Positions 7,833 to 16,346 of a stretch of 64,000 bases of DNA are shown one piece after another. Numbering within the stretch: the first letter of the stretch is position 1; each line of letters opens with the position of its first letter. This DNA comes from an uncultured bacterium. Its GTDB lineage: Bacteria > Bacillota > Clostridia > Oscillospirales > Oscillospiraceae. The notes beneath the pieces were generated by a model. It was not told where the DNA came from and searched no databases. It worked only from the letters and a program-made list of their open reading frames with translations. The position numbers were made by a program, and so were the translations under genes. The stretch is from assembly GCA_946548895.1 (NCBI GenBank), contig CAMNQF010000001.1, forward strand, positions 1 through 64,000, read 5' to 3'.

Positions 7833-9023
7833 TTGAAGATCGGCATCTACGGCGGCAGCTTCAACCCCCCCCATCTGGGGCACCTGGCGGCGGCCCGGGC
7901 GGCCATGGCCGCGCTGGAGCTGGACAGGCTGGTGTTCATTCCGGCGGGTATCCCGCCCCACAAGGAGCTGGCCCCCGGCAGCCCCGACCCGGACCAGCGG
8001 CTCAAGCTGACCGCCATCGCCGCCGACCAGCTGCTCGTGCCGGAGCGCACCGAGGTGTGGGACGCGGAGGTCCACCGGGAGGGGAAGAGCTACACCGCCG
8101 ACACCCTGGAGCAGGCCGCCGCCCGCTGGCCGGGGGACGAGCTGTGGCTGCTGATGGGGACGGATATGTTCCTCACCCTCCACCAGTGGCGGGAGCCGGA
8201 GCGCATCCTGCGGCTGGCGGGGGTGTGCGCCTTCGGCCGTACCGAGGCGGACGGCGAGGCGGTGTTCGCCCCCCAGCGGGACTACCTCAGCCGGACCTAC
8301 GGCGCCCGGATCGCCACCATTGTCATTCCCGGGCTGGTGGATATCTCGTCCACCCAGCTGCGGGAGCTGCTGGCCCGGGGGGAGGGCCGGGAATATTTGC
8401 CGGAAGCGGTGTATGGTTACATTCTGCGGGAAAAACTATATGGGACCCGCGCCGACCTGAAACGCCTGAGCCTGGACGAGCTGCGGTGCGTGTCCTACTC
8501 CATGGTGTACGCCCGGCGGCTGGCCCACATCCGGGGGTGCGAGGAGGAGGCCGCCCGGCTGGCGCGGCGCTGGGGGGCGGACGAGGAGCGGATGCGCCGG
8601 GCCGCCATCCTCCACGACTGCACCAAATACCTCTCCGTCCAGGAGCACCTGGACATCTGCGCAAAGTACGGCGTGGAGCTGTGCCCCCTGGAGCGGGCCA
8701 CCGACAAGCTGCTCCACGCCAAGAGCGGCGCGGCGCTGGCCAGGTACGTCTTTGGCTATGACGACATCTACGACGCCATCCTCTACCACACCACCGCCCG
8801 GGCGGGGATGAGTTTGGAGGAAAAGCTGCTGTACATCGCCGACTACATGGAGCCCAACCGGGATTTCCCCGAGGTGGAGGAGCTGCGCCGGCTGGCCTAT
8901 ACCGACCTGGACGGGGCGGTGGCCATGGGCGCGTCCCTGTCCGTCCAGGAGATGGTCCAACGGGACAAGGAGCTCCACCACGACACCAAAGCGGCCTATG
9001 AATACTATGGGAAGGGAAATTGA
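7833..9023 (+). CDS. nadD-yqeK: Fused nicotinate-nucleotide adenylyltransferase and YqeK HD hydrolase
   Basis: 396 residues holding two enzymes that are usually separate. Residues 1 to ~200 are NadD (NaMN + ATP to NaAD), with GGSFNPPHLGH near the start and DISSTQLRELL near 175. Residues ~210-396 are YqeK, an HD-domain hydrolase of symmetrical Ap4A, with HDCTKYL near 255 and HAKSGAALA near 295. They share one frame with no stop or start between. TTG 7833 is preferred because AGAGAGGGTGG ends 7 bases upstream; GTG 7824 overlaps that site. The gene is followed by an LCP gene and rsfS. Confidence 0.95.
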   Translation: MKIGIYGGSFNPPHLGHLAAARAAMAALELDRLVFIPAGIPPHKELAPGSPDPDQRLKLTAIAADQLLVPERTEVWDAEVHREGKSYTADTLEQAAARWPGDELWLLMGTDMFLTLHQWREPERILRLAGVCAFGRTEADGEAVFAPQRDYLSRTYGARIATIVIPGLVDISSTQLRELLARGEGREYLPEAVYGYILREKLYGTRADLKRLSLDELRCVSYSMVYARRLAHIRGCEEEAARLARRWGADEERMRRAAILHDCTKYLSVQEHLDICAKYGVELCPLERATDKLLHAKSGAALARYVFGYDDIYDAILYHTTARAGMSLEEKLLYIADYMEPNRDFPEVEELRRLAYTDLDGAVAMGASLSVQEMVQRDKELHHDTKAAYEYYGKGN

Positions 9024-9025
9024 GC

Positions 9026-10540
9026 ATGAGCGACCAGTCCAGAAAGATAAATGAGGAAGGGCACAGCCATGGGGAGCCGGGAAAGCGGCTGGAGAAGAGG
9101 ATTCCACCCATTCTGACCGCCGCCCAGCTTCGGAAGAAAAAAGAGAAGCGGATCATGATCCTGATGATCGCCCTGGCGGCGGTGATGGTCATCGCGGCGG
9201 TGGCGGTGGTGCTGGTCAACCGCTGGGTGAAAAAGCCAACCATCCCCACCCCGCCGGGGCCGGGCCAATCCCAGGGGGTGGAACAGTCCCCGTCCCCCGA
9301 CGCCACGCCGGAGCCCACCCTGGGCTTCGAGGCGGTGGAGCCCAAGGTGGGGGGAGAGCGGAAGAGCGAGGACATCTTCACCGTCCTGATCTTCGGCTCG
9401 GACGTGGCCTCCGGCCTGACGGACACCATGATGGTGGCCACCTATGACGTGACCAACCAGCGGGCCACCGTCATGTCCCTCCCCCGGGACACCCTCATCA
9501 ACTCCAGCGCCAAGCCCGGCATCGACGCCAAAAAGCTCAACGCCGTGTACAACGTCTACGGCAAAGGGGACAGCGGCGTAGAGGCGCTGAAAACCGAGGT
9601 GTCCGAGCTGGTGGGCTTTGTCCCCGACTTCTACGTGCGCATCGACTGGGAGCTGGTGGGCGAGATGGTGGACGCCATCGGCGGCGTCTGGTTCGACAAC
9701 CCCTACCACATGGAGTACTATGACCCCGCCCAGGACCTGGAGATCTACCAGGAGCAGGGCTACCGGCAGATGATGGGCCGGGACGCCATGATGATTGTCC
9801 GCTGGCGGCACAACAACCCCGGCGTGCCCATCAAGCCGGGCAGCACGGTGACCTCCGTGGGCGACCTGGAGCGGCTGAATGTCCAGCACGCGTTTTTGAA
9901 GGCGGTGCTGAAGCAGACCCTCCAGATCCAGAACCTGTTCCGCATCGGCCAGCTCATTGACCTGTTCAACAGCCGGGTGGAGAGCGACCTGGACGTGGAG
10001 GAGATGCTCTGGTTCGCCCAGTCGGCGGTGTTCGGCGGGCTCCAGGTGGACGACGTGGAGTTCTGCACCATGCCCAACGCCCTGGGCAGCTACGGCGTGG
10101 CGGGGCAGAGCCGCAGTTTTGTATATCCCCTTCAGAACGAGCTGCTCACCCTGATCAACGAGAAGCTGAACCCCTATGTGGAGCAGGTGACTATCCGCCA
10201 GCTGGACCTGATGAGCCCGGCGGGAGACGGCTCCCTGCGGTCCAGCACCGGGCGGCTGGCCGAGCCCTCCCTGGGCTATCCGCCGGTGGCGGACACGCCG
10301 GAGCCGGCGGAGAGCGGTCCCCTGGAGAGCGGGGAGCCCTCCGAGAGCGACCCCGTGACCAGCGGGGAGCCATCCGGCGGCGGTCCGGGGCCGGACGGGA
10401 CCGCCCAGCCGGACCAGCCCGGCCAGCCGGCGGACCCGGACCCCGTGGAGACCATCCCCGGCTGGCTGCTGCCTCAGAACAACGCCTCGGACCCCGGCGG
10501 GGACACGGCGGGGATGGACTGGGGATACACCACAGATTGA
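9026..10540 (+). CDS. LytR-CpsA-Psr (LCP) family glycopolymer ligase
   Basis: LCP proteins transfer undecaprenyl-linked glycopolymers to peptidoglycan outside the cell. This 504-residue protein has a basic cytoplasmic N-terminus, one membrane anchor at ~50-72 (IMILMIALAAVMVIAAVAVV), then an LCP domain ~110-300 with FGSDVASGLTDTMM, VMSLPRDTLI (conserved Arg and Asp) and VDAIGGVWFDNP. The last ~90 residues are Pro/Gly/Ser/Glu-rich and disordered. ATG 9026 has GAAGGG 9 bases upstream; TTG 9020 overlapping the previous stop is possible. The tagO-wecB genes 2 kb downstream would supply its kind of substrate. Confidence 0.93.
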   Translation: MSDQSRKINEEGHSHGEPGKRLEKRIPPILTAAQLRKKKEKRIMILMIALAAVMVIAAVAVVLVNRWVKKPTIPTPPGPGQSQGVEQSPSPDATPEPTLGFEAVEPKVGGERKSEDIFTVLIFGSDVASGLTDTMMVATYDVTNQRATVMSLPRDTLINSSAKPGIDAKKLNAVYNVYGKGDSGVEALKTEVSELVGFVPDFYVRIDWELVGEMVDAIGGVWFDNPYHMEYYDPAQDLEIYQEQGYRQMMGRDAMMIVRWRHNNPGVPIKPGSTVTSVGDLERLNVQHAFLKAVLKQTLQIQNLFRIGQLIDLFNSRVESDLDVEEMLWFAQSAVFGGLQVDDVEFCTMPNALGSYGVAGQSRSFVYPLQNELLTLINEKLNPYVEQVTIRQLDLMSPAGDGSLRSSTGRLAEPSLGYPPVADTPEPAESGPLESGEPSESDPVTSGEPSGGGPGPDGTAQPDQPGQPADPDPVETIPGWLLPQNNASDPGGDTAGMDWGYTTD

Positions 10541-10565
10541 TGGAAATGGAAAAGGAGAAGATACT

Positions 10566-10934
10566 ATGCTGAACGAGCGGGAAATGACTGGAATCGCCGT
10601 GAAGGCGCTGGACGATAAAAAGGGCAGGGATATCAAGGTGCTGCGCACCGCGGACCAGACCACCCTGGCGGACTACTTCATCATTTGCAGCGGCAGCTCC
10701 AACACCCAGGTGCGGGCGCTGGCCGAGGCGGTGGAGGAGGCCCTGTCCAAGGCGGGGGAGGAGCCCCACCACATCGAGGGCCACCGGGGCGGCCAGTGGA
10801 CGCTGATGGACTACTCCTCCGTGGTGGTCCACATCTTCACCGAGGAGGGCCGGGAGTTCTACGGCCTGGAGCGGCTGTGGTCGGACGCCCAGCCGGTGGA
10901 CCTCTCCGAATACCTCGCGGCGGACGCCGAGTAA
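10566..10934 (+). CDS. rsfS: Ribosomal silencing factor RsfS
   Basis: RsfS binds uL14 on the 50S subunit and blocks subunit joining when nutrients are scarce. 122 residues with the family pattern KALDDKKGRDIKVL, TLADYFIICSGSSNTQV, EGHRGGQWTLMDY and VVVHIFTEEGREFYGLERLW. AAAAGGAGAAG precedes ATG 10566. It follows nadD-yqeK with only the LCP gene between them, a common Firmicute arrangement. Confidence 0.96.
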   Translation: MLNEREMTGIAVKALDDKKGRDIKVLRTADQTTLADYFIICSGSSNTQVRALAEAVEEALSKAGEEPHHIEGHRGGQWTLMDYSSVVVHIFTEEGREFYGLERLWSDAQPVDLSEYLAADAE

Positions 10935-10956
10935 GAAGCAGGGGGCGTGAACTGAT

Positions 10957-11961
10957 ATGGAAAACCAAGAAAAAAAGGTGATGATCTCCGGCATCCAGCC
11001 TAGCGGGATGCTCCACCTGGGCAACTACCTGGGCCCCCTGCGCCACTGGCCGGAGATGATCGACCAGTTTGACTGCTATTTCTTCCTGGCGGACTTGCAT
11101 ACCATCACCGTCCGCCAGGACCCGGCGGAGCTGCGTAAGCGCACCCTCACCCTCATCGCCCAGTACATCGCCTGCGGGCTGGACCCGGACAAATGTGTGC
11201 TGTTCATTCAGTCCCACGTCCCCGCCCACAGCCAGCTGGGCTGGGTGCTGGACTGCTACACCATGTTCGGGGAACTGTCCCGCATGACCCAGTTCAAGGA
11301 CAAGTCCGCCCGGAACGCCGACAACATCAACGCGGGGCTGTTCACCTACCCGGTGCTGATGGCGGCGGACATCCTGCTCTACCAGCCCGACTTCGTCCCC
11401 GTGGGGGAGGACCAGAAGCAGCACGTGGAGATCTGCCGGGACATCGCCAACCGCTTCAACGGCGTGTACGGCGACGTGCTCAAGGTGCCCGAGCCCTACA
11501 TCGCCAAGGTGGGGGCCCGGATCATGAGCCTGTCCACCCCGGACAGCAAGATGAGCAAGTCCCAGCCCGAGGGCTGCGTGTTCCTGATGGAGAAGCCGGA
11601 GGACATCGCCCGGAAGTTCAAGCGGGCGGTCACCGACAGCGACACCGAGCGGTGCGTGCGGTACGACCCGGAGCACAAGCCCGGCGTGTCCAACCTGATG
11701 CAGATTTACGCCTCCGCCACCGGCAAGAGCTATGAGGAGATCGAGCGGGAGTTCGACGGCCAGGGCTACGGCAAATTCAAGCCCGCTGTGGGCGAGGCGG
11801 TGGTGGAGACCCTGCGCCCCATCCGGGAGGAGACGGAGCGGCTGCTGGCCGACAAGGCGTATTTGGAGAGCGTCTACCGCGCCGGAGCGGAGAAGGCGGA
11901 GTATATCGCCAATAAAACCCTGCGCAAGGTGTACAAAAAGGTGGGCTTCCTCCCCCGGTGA
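10957..11961 (+). CDS. trpS: Tryptophanyl-tRNA synthetase
   Basis: TrpRS charges tRNA-Trp with tryptophan. 334 residues is the usual length. The class I signature is PSGMLHLGNYLGPL near residue 14 (HIGH-type HLGN), and the second motif is SKMSKSQP near 195. The region DILLYQPDFVPVGEDQKQH that contacts tryptophan is present. ATG 10957 has a GGGGGCG-type weak site upstream. It is 22 bases after rsfS, so probably in the same transcript. Confidence 0.97.
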   Translation: MENQEKKVMISGIQPSGMLHLGNYLGPLRHWPEMIDQFDCYFFLADLHTITVRQDPAELRKRTLTLIAQYIACGLDPDKCVLFIQSHVPAHSQLGWVLDCYTMFGELSRMTQFKDKSARNADNINAGLFTYPVLMAADILLYQPDFVPVGEDQKQHVEICRDIANRFNGVYGDVLKVPEPYIAKVGARIMSLSTPDSKMSKSQPEGCVFLMEKPEDIARKFKRAVTDSDTERCVRYDPEHKPGVSNLMQIYASATGKSYEEIEREFDGQGYGKFKPAVGEAVVETLRPIREETERLLADKAYLESVYRAGAEKAEYIANKTLRKVYKKVGFLPR

Positions 11962-12067
11962 ACGACACAATAGATGTCTCAGGAAACGCCTCCGGCGGAC
12001 GGCCTAAGACAGAGAGAGGGACGGCGTGCACAGCCGGGCCGCCCCGCAAAGGAGCGAAATTCCGTTT

Positions 12068-13225
12068 ATGAATTTGAGTAAGATCATGACCTCGCAGGAG
12101 ATCTGGACCGTTCTGCTGGCCCTGGGGCTGGCGGCGGCGGTGGCTTTCGCGTCCACGCCGCTGGTCAAGGCGCTGTCGGTGAAGGTGGGGGCGGTGGACG
12201 TGCCCAAGGACGGCCGGCGGATGCACGACCATCCCATCCCCCGGATGGGGGGGCTGGCCATCTTTTTCGGCTTCCTGGCCGCCATGCTGCTGTTCGTCCC
12301 CCTGGACGGGGAGAAGCAGGGGATGCTGCTGGGCGCGGTGGTCATCGTGGTGCTGGGCATTTTCGACGACATCTACGCCCTGCCCGCCAAGCCCAAGTTC
12401 CTGGTGCAGATCGGCGCGGCCCTCATCGCCGTGCTGTCGGGCAACAAGATCGAGGTGCTGTCCAACCCCAACATCTTCAGTCCCGACCCCTTCTGGGAGC
12501 TGGGGGCGCTGTCCATCCCCTTCACGGTGATCTGGATCGTGGCCATCACCAACGCGGTCAACCTCATCGACGGCCTGGACGGCCTGGCCTGCGGCGTGTC
12601 CACCATCAGCGCGGCCACTATGCTGGTCATCGCCCTGCTGGTGAGCGAGGTAGACGTGGCCGTCATGATGGCGGCGCTGGCGGGGGCGTGCGTGGGCTTC
12701 CTGCCCTACAACTTCAACCCGGCCAAGATCTTCATGGGGGACACCGGGGCCACCTTTCTGGGCTTCATCATGGCCACGGTGTCGGTGGAGGGGATGTTCA
12801 AGCAGTACACCATCATCTCCTTCGTGGTGCCCTTCCTGATGCTGGGCCTGCCCATTTTCGACGTGTGCTTCGCCGTGGTGCGGCGGGTGTCCCACGGGCA
12901 GAGCCCCATGAAGCCCGACCGGGGCCACGTCCACCACCGGCTCATCGACATGGGCTTCTCCCAGAAGCAGGCGGTGGGGGTGCTGTACGTCATCTCCGCC
13001 ATTCTGGGCCTGTCCGCCGTGGTGCTCACCGCCGCCAACGCGGTGAAGGCCATGGTGTTTCTGCTGGCCATGGGTGCGGCGGCGGTGATCGCGTGGCGGG
13101 TGTTCCTGCCCAACGGCCCCCACAGCGGGCAGGCGCCGGAAGAGGGTTCGGCCCCGGTGGAAGAGGCCCCGGTGGAAGAGGCCCCGGCCCCGGCGGAGGG
13201 GAAGGAGGAGGACAGCCATGGATAA
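12068..13225 (+). CDS. tagO: Undecaprenyl-phosphate GlcNAc-1-phosphate transferase (TagO/WecA-like)
   Basis: This polytopic membrane enzyme starts teichoic acid or similar glycopolymers by moving GlcNAc-1-P to undecaprenyl phosphate. 385 residues with about ten hydrophobic segments. Family motifs are HPIPRMGG, GIFDDIYALP (catalytic Asp pair), NAVNLIDGLDGLACG, FMGDTGATFLGF and HVHHRLIDMG. The last ~35 residues are Pro/Glu/Ala-rich with a repeated VEEAP. ATG 12068 has AAAGGAG 12 bases upstream; GTG 12026 with GAGAGAGGGA is an alternative that adds 14 residues. It overlaps wecB by 8 bases. Confidence 0.94.
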   Translation: MNLSKIMTSQEIWTVLLALGLAAAVAFASTPLVKALSVKVGAVDVPKDGRRMHDHPIPRMGGLAIFFGFLAAMLLFVPLDGEKQGMLLGAVVIVVLGIFDDIYALPAKPKFLVQIGAALIAVLSGNKIEVLSNPNIFSPDPFWELGALSIPFTVIWIVAITNAVNLIDGLDGLACGVSTISAATMLVIALLVSEVDVAVMMAALAGACVGFLPYNFNPAKIFMGDTGATFLGFIMATVSVEGMFKQYTIISFVVPFLMLGLPIFDVCFAVVRRVSHGQSPMKPDRGHVHHRLIDMGFSQKQAVGVLYVISAILGLSAVVLTAANAVKAMVFLLAMGAAAVIAWRVFLPNGPHSGQAPEEGSAPVEEAPVEEAPAPAEGKEEDSHG

Positions 13226-14366
13226 GCTGAAGGTGATGACCATATTCGGCACCCGGCCGGAGGCCATCAAAATGGCCCCGCTGGTGAAGGAGCTGGAGGG
13301 CCGGGAGGACATTGAGAGCCTGTGCTGCGTCACCGCCCAGCACCGCCAGATGCTGGACTCGGTGCTGGACATTTTCAAGCTCAAGCCCCAGTTCGACCTG
13401 GACATCATGGAGGCCGGGCAGACCCTGTCCACCATCACCTCCAAGTGCCTGCTGGGCCTGGAGAAGGTGTTTCACGAGGTGCGGCCCGACCTGGTGCTGG
13501 TCCACGGGGACACCTCCACCACCTTCGCCGGGGCGCTGGCGGCCTTCTACCAGCAGATCGCCGTGGGCCACGTGGAGGCGGGCCTGCGCACCTGGGATCG
13601 GTACTCCCCCTTCCCGGAGGAGATGAACCGCTCCATGGTGGGGCGGCTGGCGGAGCTGCACTTCTGCCCCACGGCGGCCAATCGCCGCAATCTGGAGGCG
13701 GAGGGTATCTCCAAGGGGCTGTTTGTCACCGGCAACACAGTGATCGACGCGCTGCAAACGACAGTGACGGAGAACTTCACCTTCGCCGAGGACGTGCTGA
13801 ACACCCTGGACTATGGGAATAAAAAGGTGATTCTGGTCACCTGCCACCGCCGGGAGAACTACGGCCAGCCTATGGAGGACATCATGGCCGCCCTGGCGGA
13901 CACCGCCCGGGCCCACCCGGACGCGGAGCTGGTCTACCCGGTGCACCTGAGCCCGGTGGTGCAGGAGTGCGCCCACCGGCATTTGGACGGCATCGAAAAC
14001 GTGCGCCTCATTGCGCCGCTGGACGTGGAGGAGATGCACAACCTGATGGCCCGCTGCTATCTGGTGATGACCGACTCCGGCGGGCTCCAGGAGGAGGCCC
14101 CCGCCATGGGCAAGCCGGTGCTTGTCCTGCGGAAAGAGACGGAGCGGCCGGAGGCCGTCCGGGCCGGGACGGTGAAACTGGCGGGGGTGGAGTACAATAC
14201 CATTGTGTCCATGGCGGACCAGCTGCTGAACGACCCCGCCGCCTACGCAAAAATGGCCCATGCCGTCAACCCCTACGGGGACGGCAGGGCCTGCCGCCGC
14301 ATCGCGGACGGCATTCTGTACCATTTCGGCCGGTGCGCCCAGCCGCCAGAGCCCTTCCGCAGCTGA
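13218..14366 (+). CDS. wecB: UDP-N-acetylglucosamine 2-epimerase (non-hydrolysing)
   Basis: It interconverts UDP-GlcNAc and UDP-ManNAc for cell-wall polymers; the Bacillus name is mnaA. 382 residues of family length. Visible motifs: FGTRPEAIKMAPLV at the N-terminus, VHGDTSTTFAGALAAF, GHVEAGLRTWDRYSPFPEEMNR (active-site Glu and Asp), THCHRRENYG-like TCHRRENYG, and TDSGGLQEEAPAMGKPVL. The 8-base overlap with tagO indicates translational coupling. TagO plus WecB suggests a ManNAc-containing linkage unit, as in wall teichoic acid. Confidence 0.95.
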   Translation: MDKLKVMTIFGTRPEAIKMAPLVKELEGREDIESLCCVTAQHRQMLDSVLDIFKLKPQFDLDIMEAGQTLSTITSKCLLGLEKVFHEVRPDLVLVHGDTSTTFAGALAAFYQQIAVGHVEAGLRTWDRYSPFPEEMNRSMVGRLAELHFCPTAANRRNLEAEGISKGLFVTGNTVIDALQTTVTENFTFAEDVLNTLDYGNKKVILVTCHRRENYGQPMEDIMAALADTARAHPDAELVYPVHLSPVVQECAHRHLDGIENVRLIAPLDVEEMHNLMARCYLVMTDSGGLQEEAPAMGKPVLVLRKETERPEAVRAGTVKLAGVEYNTIVSMADQLLNDPAAYAKMAHAVNPYGDGRACRRIADGILYHFGRCAQPPEPFRS

Positions 14367-14367
14367 A

Positions 14368-15129
14368 ATGGAGGACAAAAAGCGCACCGTGATGGCGGTG
14401 CTTATCATCGTGGTGGTGCTGGCGGCGGTGCTGTACAGCTTCTGCCTCAACCTGTTTGCTCCCACCCCCCGGCTGGAGCTGCCCGACCCGGACGCCACCC
14501 AGAGCTTGGACCCGGTGGAGCGGGAGAGCGGCCAGCCCGGCGGCATCGTGGTGGAGGTCACGCCCCGGACGGTGCAGAGCCTCATCGCCTACCTGGAGCG
14601 GTACGAGAGTTACCGGCGGACGGTGGCGGTGGAGTACTTCTCCGCCGGGAAATCGGTGGGGACCGTGACCGCCCAGGTGTGGGCGGACGGGGGCTGGGTT
14701 CGGTCCGACGCCGCTTTAGCCTCCGGGGCGGTGGAACACGCCGTGGTGGGGGAGGGGACCCTGTGGCTGTGGTACGACAGCGGGCCCCAGGTGTATACCG
14801 GCCCGGCGGGCCAGCGCTCCGCCGACCTGAGCCAGCGCCTGCCCACTTACGAGGACGTGCTGGCCCTGGACAAGGACGACCTGACCGCCGCCGGCTATGA
14901 GGAGCGGGAGGGCCAGCCCTGCGTATACGTGGAGGCGAAGACGCCGGGAAACTATACGGAGCGCTACTGGGTGTCGGTGGACAGCGGCCTGCTGGTGGCG
15001 GCGGAGATGGAAAAGGACGGGGAAGTGGTGTACGCCATGAGCTCCCACGATGTGGTCAGCCCCCTGGACCAGACGGCGGGGGTGTTTACCCTGCCCGGCG
15101 GGGAGGTGCTCCACCGGCCGGGGGAGTGA
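14368..15129 (+). CDS. Membrane-anchored extracytoplasmic protein, unknown
   Basis: 253 residues with one N-terminal membrane segment (residues ~8-30, VMAVLIIVVVLAAVLYSFCL) after a short MEDKKR lead, so the rest probably lies outside the cell. The body is beta-rich, with TVAVEYFSAGKSVGTVTAQVW and RYWVSVDSGLLVAAEMEKDGE, like lipoprotein-type domains that read out a carried molecule (LolA/outer-membrane-lipoprotein-like). That similarity is only structural impression. ATG 14368 lies 1 base after the wecB stop, so it is coupled to the tagO-wecB operon. It runs convergently into the 15133-16291 trio. Confidence 0.7.
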   Translation: MEDKKRTVMAVLIIVVVLAAVLYSFCLNLFAPTPRLELPDPDATQSLDPVERESGQPGGIVVEVTPRTVQSLIAYLERYESYRRTVAVEYFSAGKSVGTVTAQVWADGGWVRSDAALASGAVEHAVVGEGTLWLWYDSGPQVYTGPAGQRSADLSQRLPTYEDVLALDKDDLTAAGYEEREGQPCVYVEAKTPGNYTERYWVSVDSGLLVAAEMEKDGEVVYAMSSHDVVSPLDQTAGVFTLPGGEVLHRPGE

Positions 15130-15132
15130 GCC

Positions 15133-15525
15133 CTATCCCCGCGCTTCTCCGTCGTCCAGCCCCAGTAAAAGCAGCAGTGCCAGGGTGATGACCAGCTCCA
15201 GGTTGTCCCCGTCCTCCAGGTAGAGAAACAGGATGATGAGCACCAGCAGGATGTCTCCAGTATCGAATTTCTCCAGGGAGAAGTGCTTCAGCACCCCGTC
15301 CAGCAGCTGACTCAGCCCCCGGGCCACCTCCCCCACCAGGTCGTTCTTGGAGCGGATGGGCTCCGGGGGGCGGCGGGGGCCGCCGGGCTGATACCCGCCG
15401 GCGGGACGGCCCTGCTCCGAAGGGCGGTGGGGCTGGCTCTGATGGGGGTGATTGGGCTGGCCCTGGGCCTGGGGCTCCGGGTCCAGGAGGACAAAGCCGT
15501 CGCCGTCTAAATACCGGTTATACAT
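15133..15525 (-). CDS. Unknown protein with Pro/Gln-rich N-terminus and hydrophobic tail
   Basis: 130 residues, third gene of a minus-strand trio. Residues 15-60 are rich in Gln, Pro, His and Gly. The C-terminal part has two short hydrophobic runs (ILLVLIILFLYL and LVITLALLLLLGL) separated by EDGDN. Its start (ATG 15525) overlaps the preceding gene's end by 8 bases, so the two are coupled. The stop is 3 bases from the stop of the opposing gene. Not recognised. Confidence 0.7.
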   Translation of the reverse strand: MYNRYLDGDGFVLLDPEPQAQGQPNHPHQSQPHRPSEQGRPAGGYQPGGPRRPPEPIRSKNDLVGEVARGLSQLLDGVLKHFSLEKFDTGDILLVLIILFLYLEDGDNLELVITLALLLLLGLDDGEARG

Positions 15526-16006
15526 GGCCGTCCTCCTTGCGGGCGCGGAACAGGTCCAGCCCCGAGCGGATCAGCCGGGAGAGCTTGGCGATCTGAATCG
15601 CCTTGTCCAGCTTGGCGTACCGCTGCTCCTTTACAAAGGGCCGCAGGGCGTTGAGCAGGGCGGTGCGCTTGTCGTCGCCCCCGTCGGCGAACTGGCCGAT
15701 GAGGCCGGCGGCGGCGGACAGCATTCCCGGATCCAGCGAGTTCAGCCCGCCCAGCAGTCCCCCCAGCCCCCCTCCGGGCCCGGCGGAGGCCGGGGCGGCG
15801 GGCGGAGGCGGCGGGCTGTCTCCGCCCTGGGGCGGCGGGGCCTGGTCCTGGGGCTGGCCCTGGGCCTGCGGCTGGGAAGCCTCCGAACCCTGCTGGCCGT
15901 TTCCGCCCTGCCCGCCCAGGTTGAGGGACTGGGCCAGGGACATGATCTGGGCCATGGCCTGGGGATTGCCCAGGATATTTTCCAGTTTTTCCTCCAATTC
16001 GCCCAT
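15518..16006 (-). CDS. Unknown Gly/Pro/Gln-rich protein
   Basis: 162 residues in three parts. An N-terminal helix (MGELEEKLENILGNPQAMAQ) leads into a low-complexity Gly/Gln/Pro region at ~35-95. A C-terminal helical domain follows with DDKRTALLNALRPFVKEQR and LDKAIQIAKLSRLIRSG. The phrase 'NILGNPQAM' recalls the short helical motifs of the upstream partner at 16031. No known family. Middle gene of the trio. Confidence 0.7.
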   Translation of the reverse strand: MGELEEKLENILGNPQAMAQIMSLAQSLNLGGQGGNGQQGSEASQPQAQGQPQDQAPPPQGGDSPPPPPAAPASAGPGGGLGGLLGGLNSLDPGMLSAAAGLIGQFADGGDDKRTALLNALRPFVKEQRYAKLDKAIQIAKLSRLIRSGLDLFRARKEDGHV

Positions 16007-16030
16007 ACTGTCCCCTCCCTCCGCGGCGGT

Positions 16031-16291
16031 TTATTGCAGGCTGTCTTTCATTTTCTGGAGCAGTTTGGCCCCCTCCGGGTCCCGCATCAGCTGGCGGATG
16101 GCATCGGTGAGCTGGGCGGCGTCCCCTTTGACGGCCTTCTGGGCGGCGGCCTCCAGGTCCCCGGCGCTCTGACTGAGCAGGTCAAAGACCCGGCGGGTTT
16201 CCGGCGCGTCCCGCAGCTGTTCCAGCTTGGCGGGGTCTTTCATGAGCCGGCTGGCTTCTTTTCCCTTGAGCAGTTCGTCAAAATTCGGCAT
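16031..16291 (-). CDS. Small helical protein, unknown
   Basis: 86 residues, all predicted helix: FDELLKGKEASRLMKDPAKL, then ETRRVFDLLSQSAGDLEAAAQ and LMRDPEGAKLLQKMKDSLQ. The pair KDPAKL...RDPEGAKL suggests an internal repeat of a short helical unit. GGAGGGATC precedes ATG at 16291. It is the first gene of the minus-strand trio and has a candidate promoter just upstream. Function unknown. Confidence 0.72.
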   Translation of the reverse strand: MPNFDELLKGKEASRLMKDPAKLEQLRDAPETRRVFDLLSQSAGDLEAAAQKAVKGDAAQLTDAIRQLMRDPEGAKLLQKMKDSLQ

Positions 16292-16313
16292 AGGTGATCC
16301 CTCCGTTCACTTC

Positions 16314-16342
16314 AGTATATGTGAAACAAGGGGGATGGTGAA
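16314..16342 (-). promoter_or_regulatory. Candidate promoter for the minus-strand trio
   Basis: Read on the minus strand: TTCACC (16342-16337), 17-bp spacer, TATACT (16319-16314), 22 bp before the ATG at 16291. Four of six bases match the -35 and five of six the -10. It overlaps the leader of the divergent phosphodiesterase gene. Confidence 0.5.
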
Positions 16343-16346
16343 CAAT

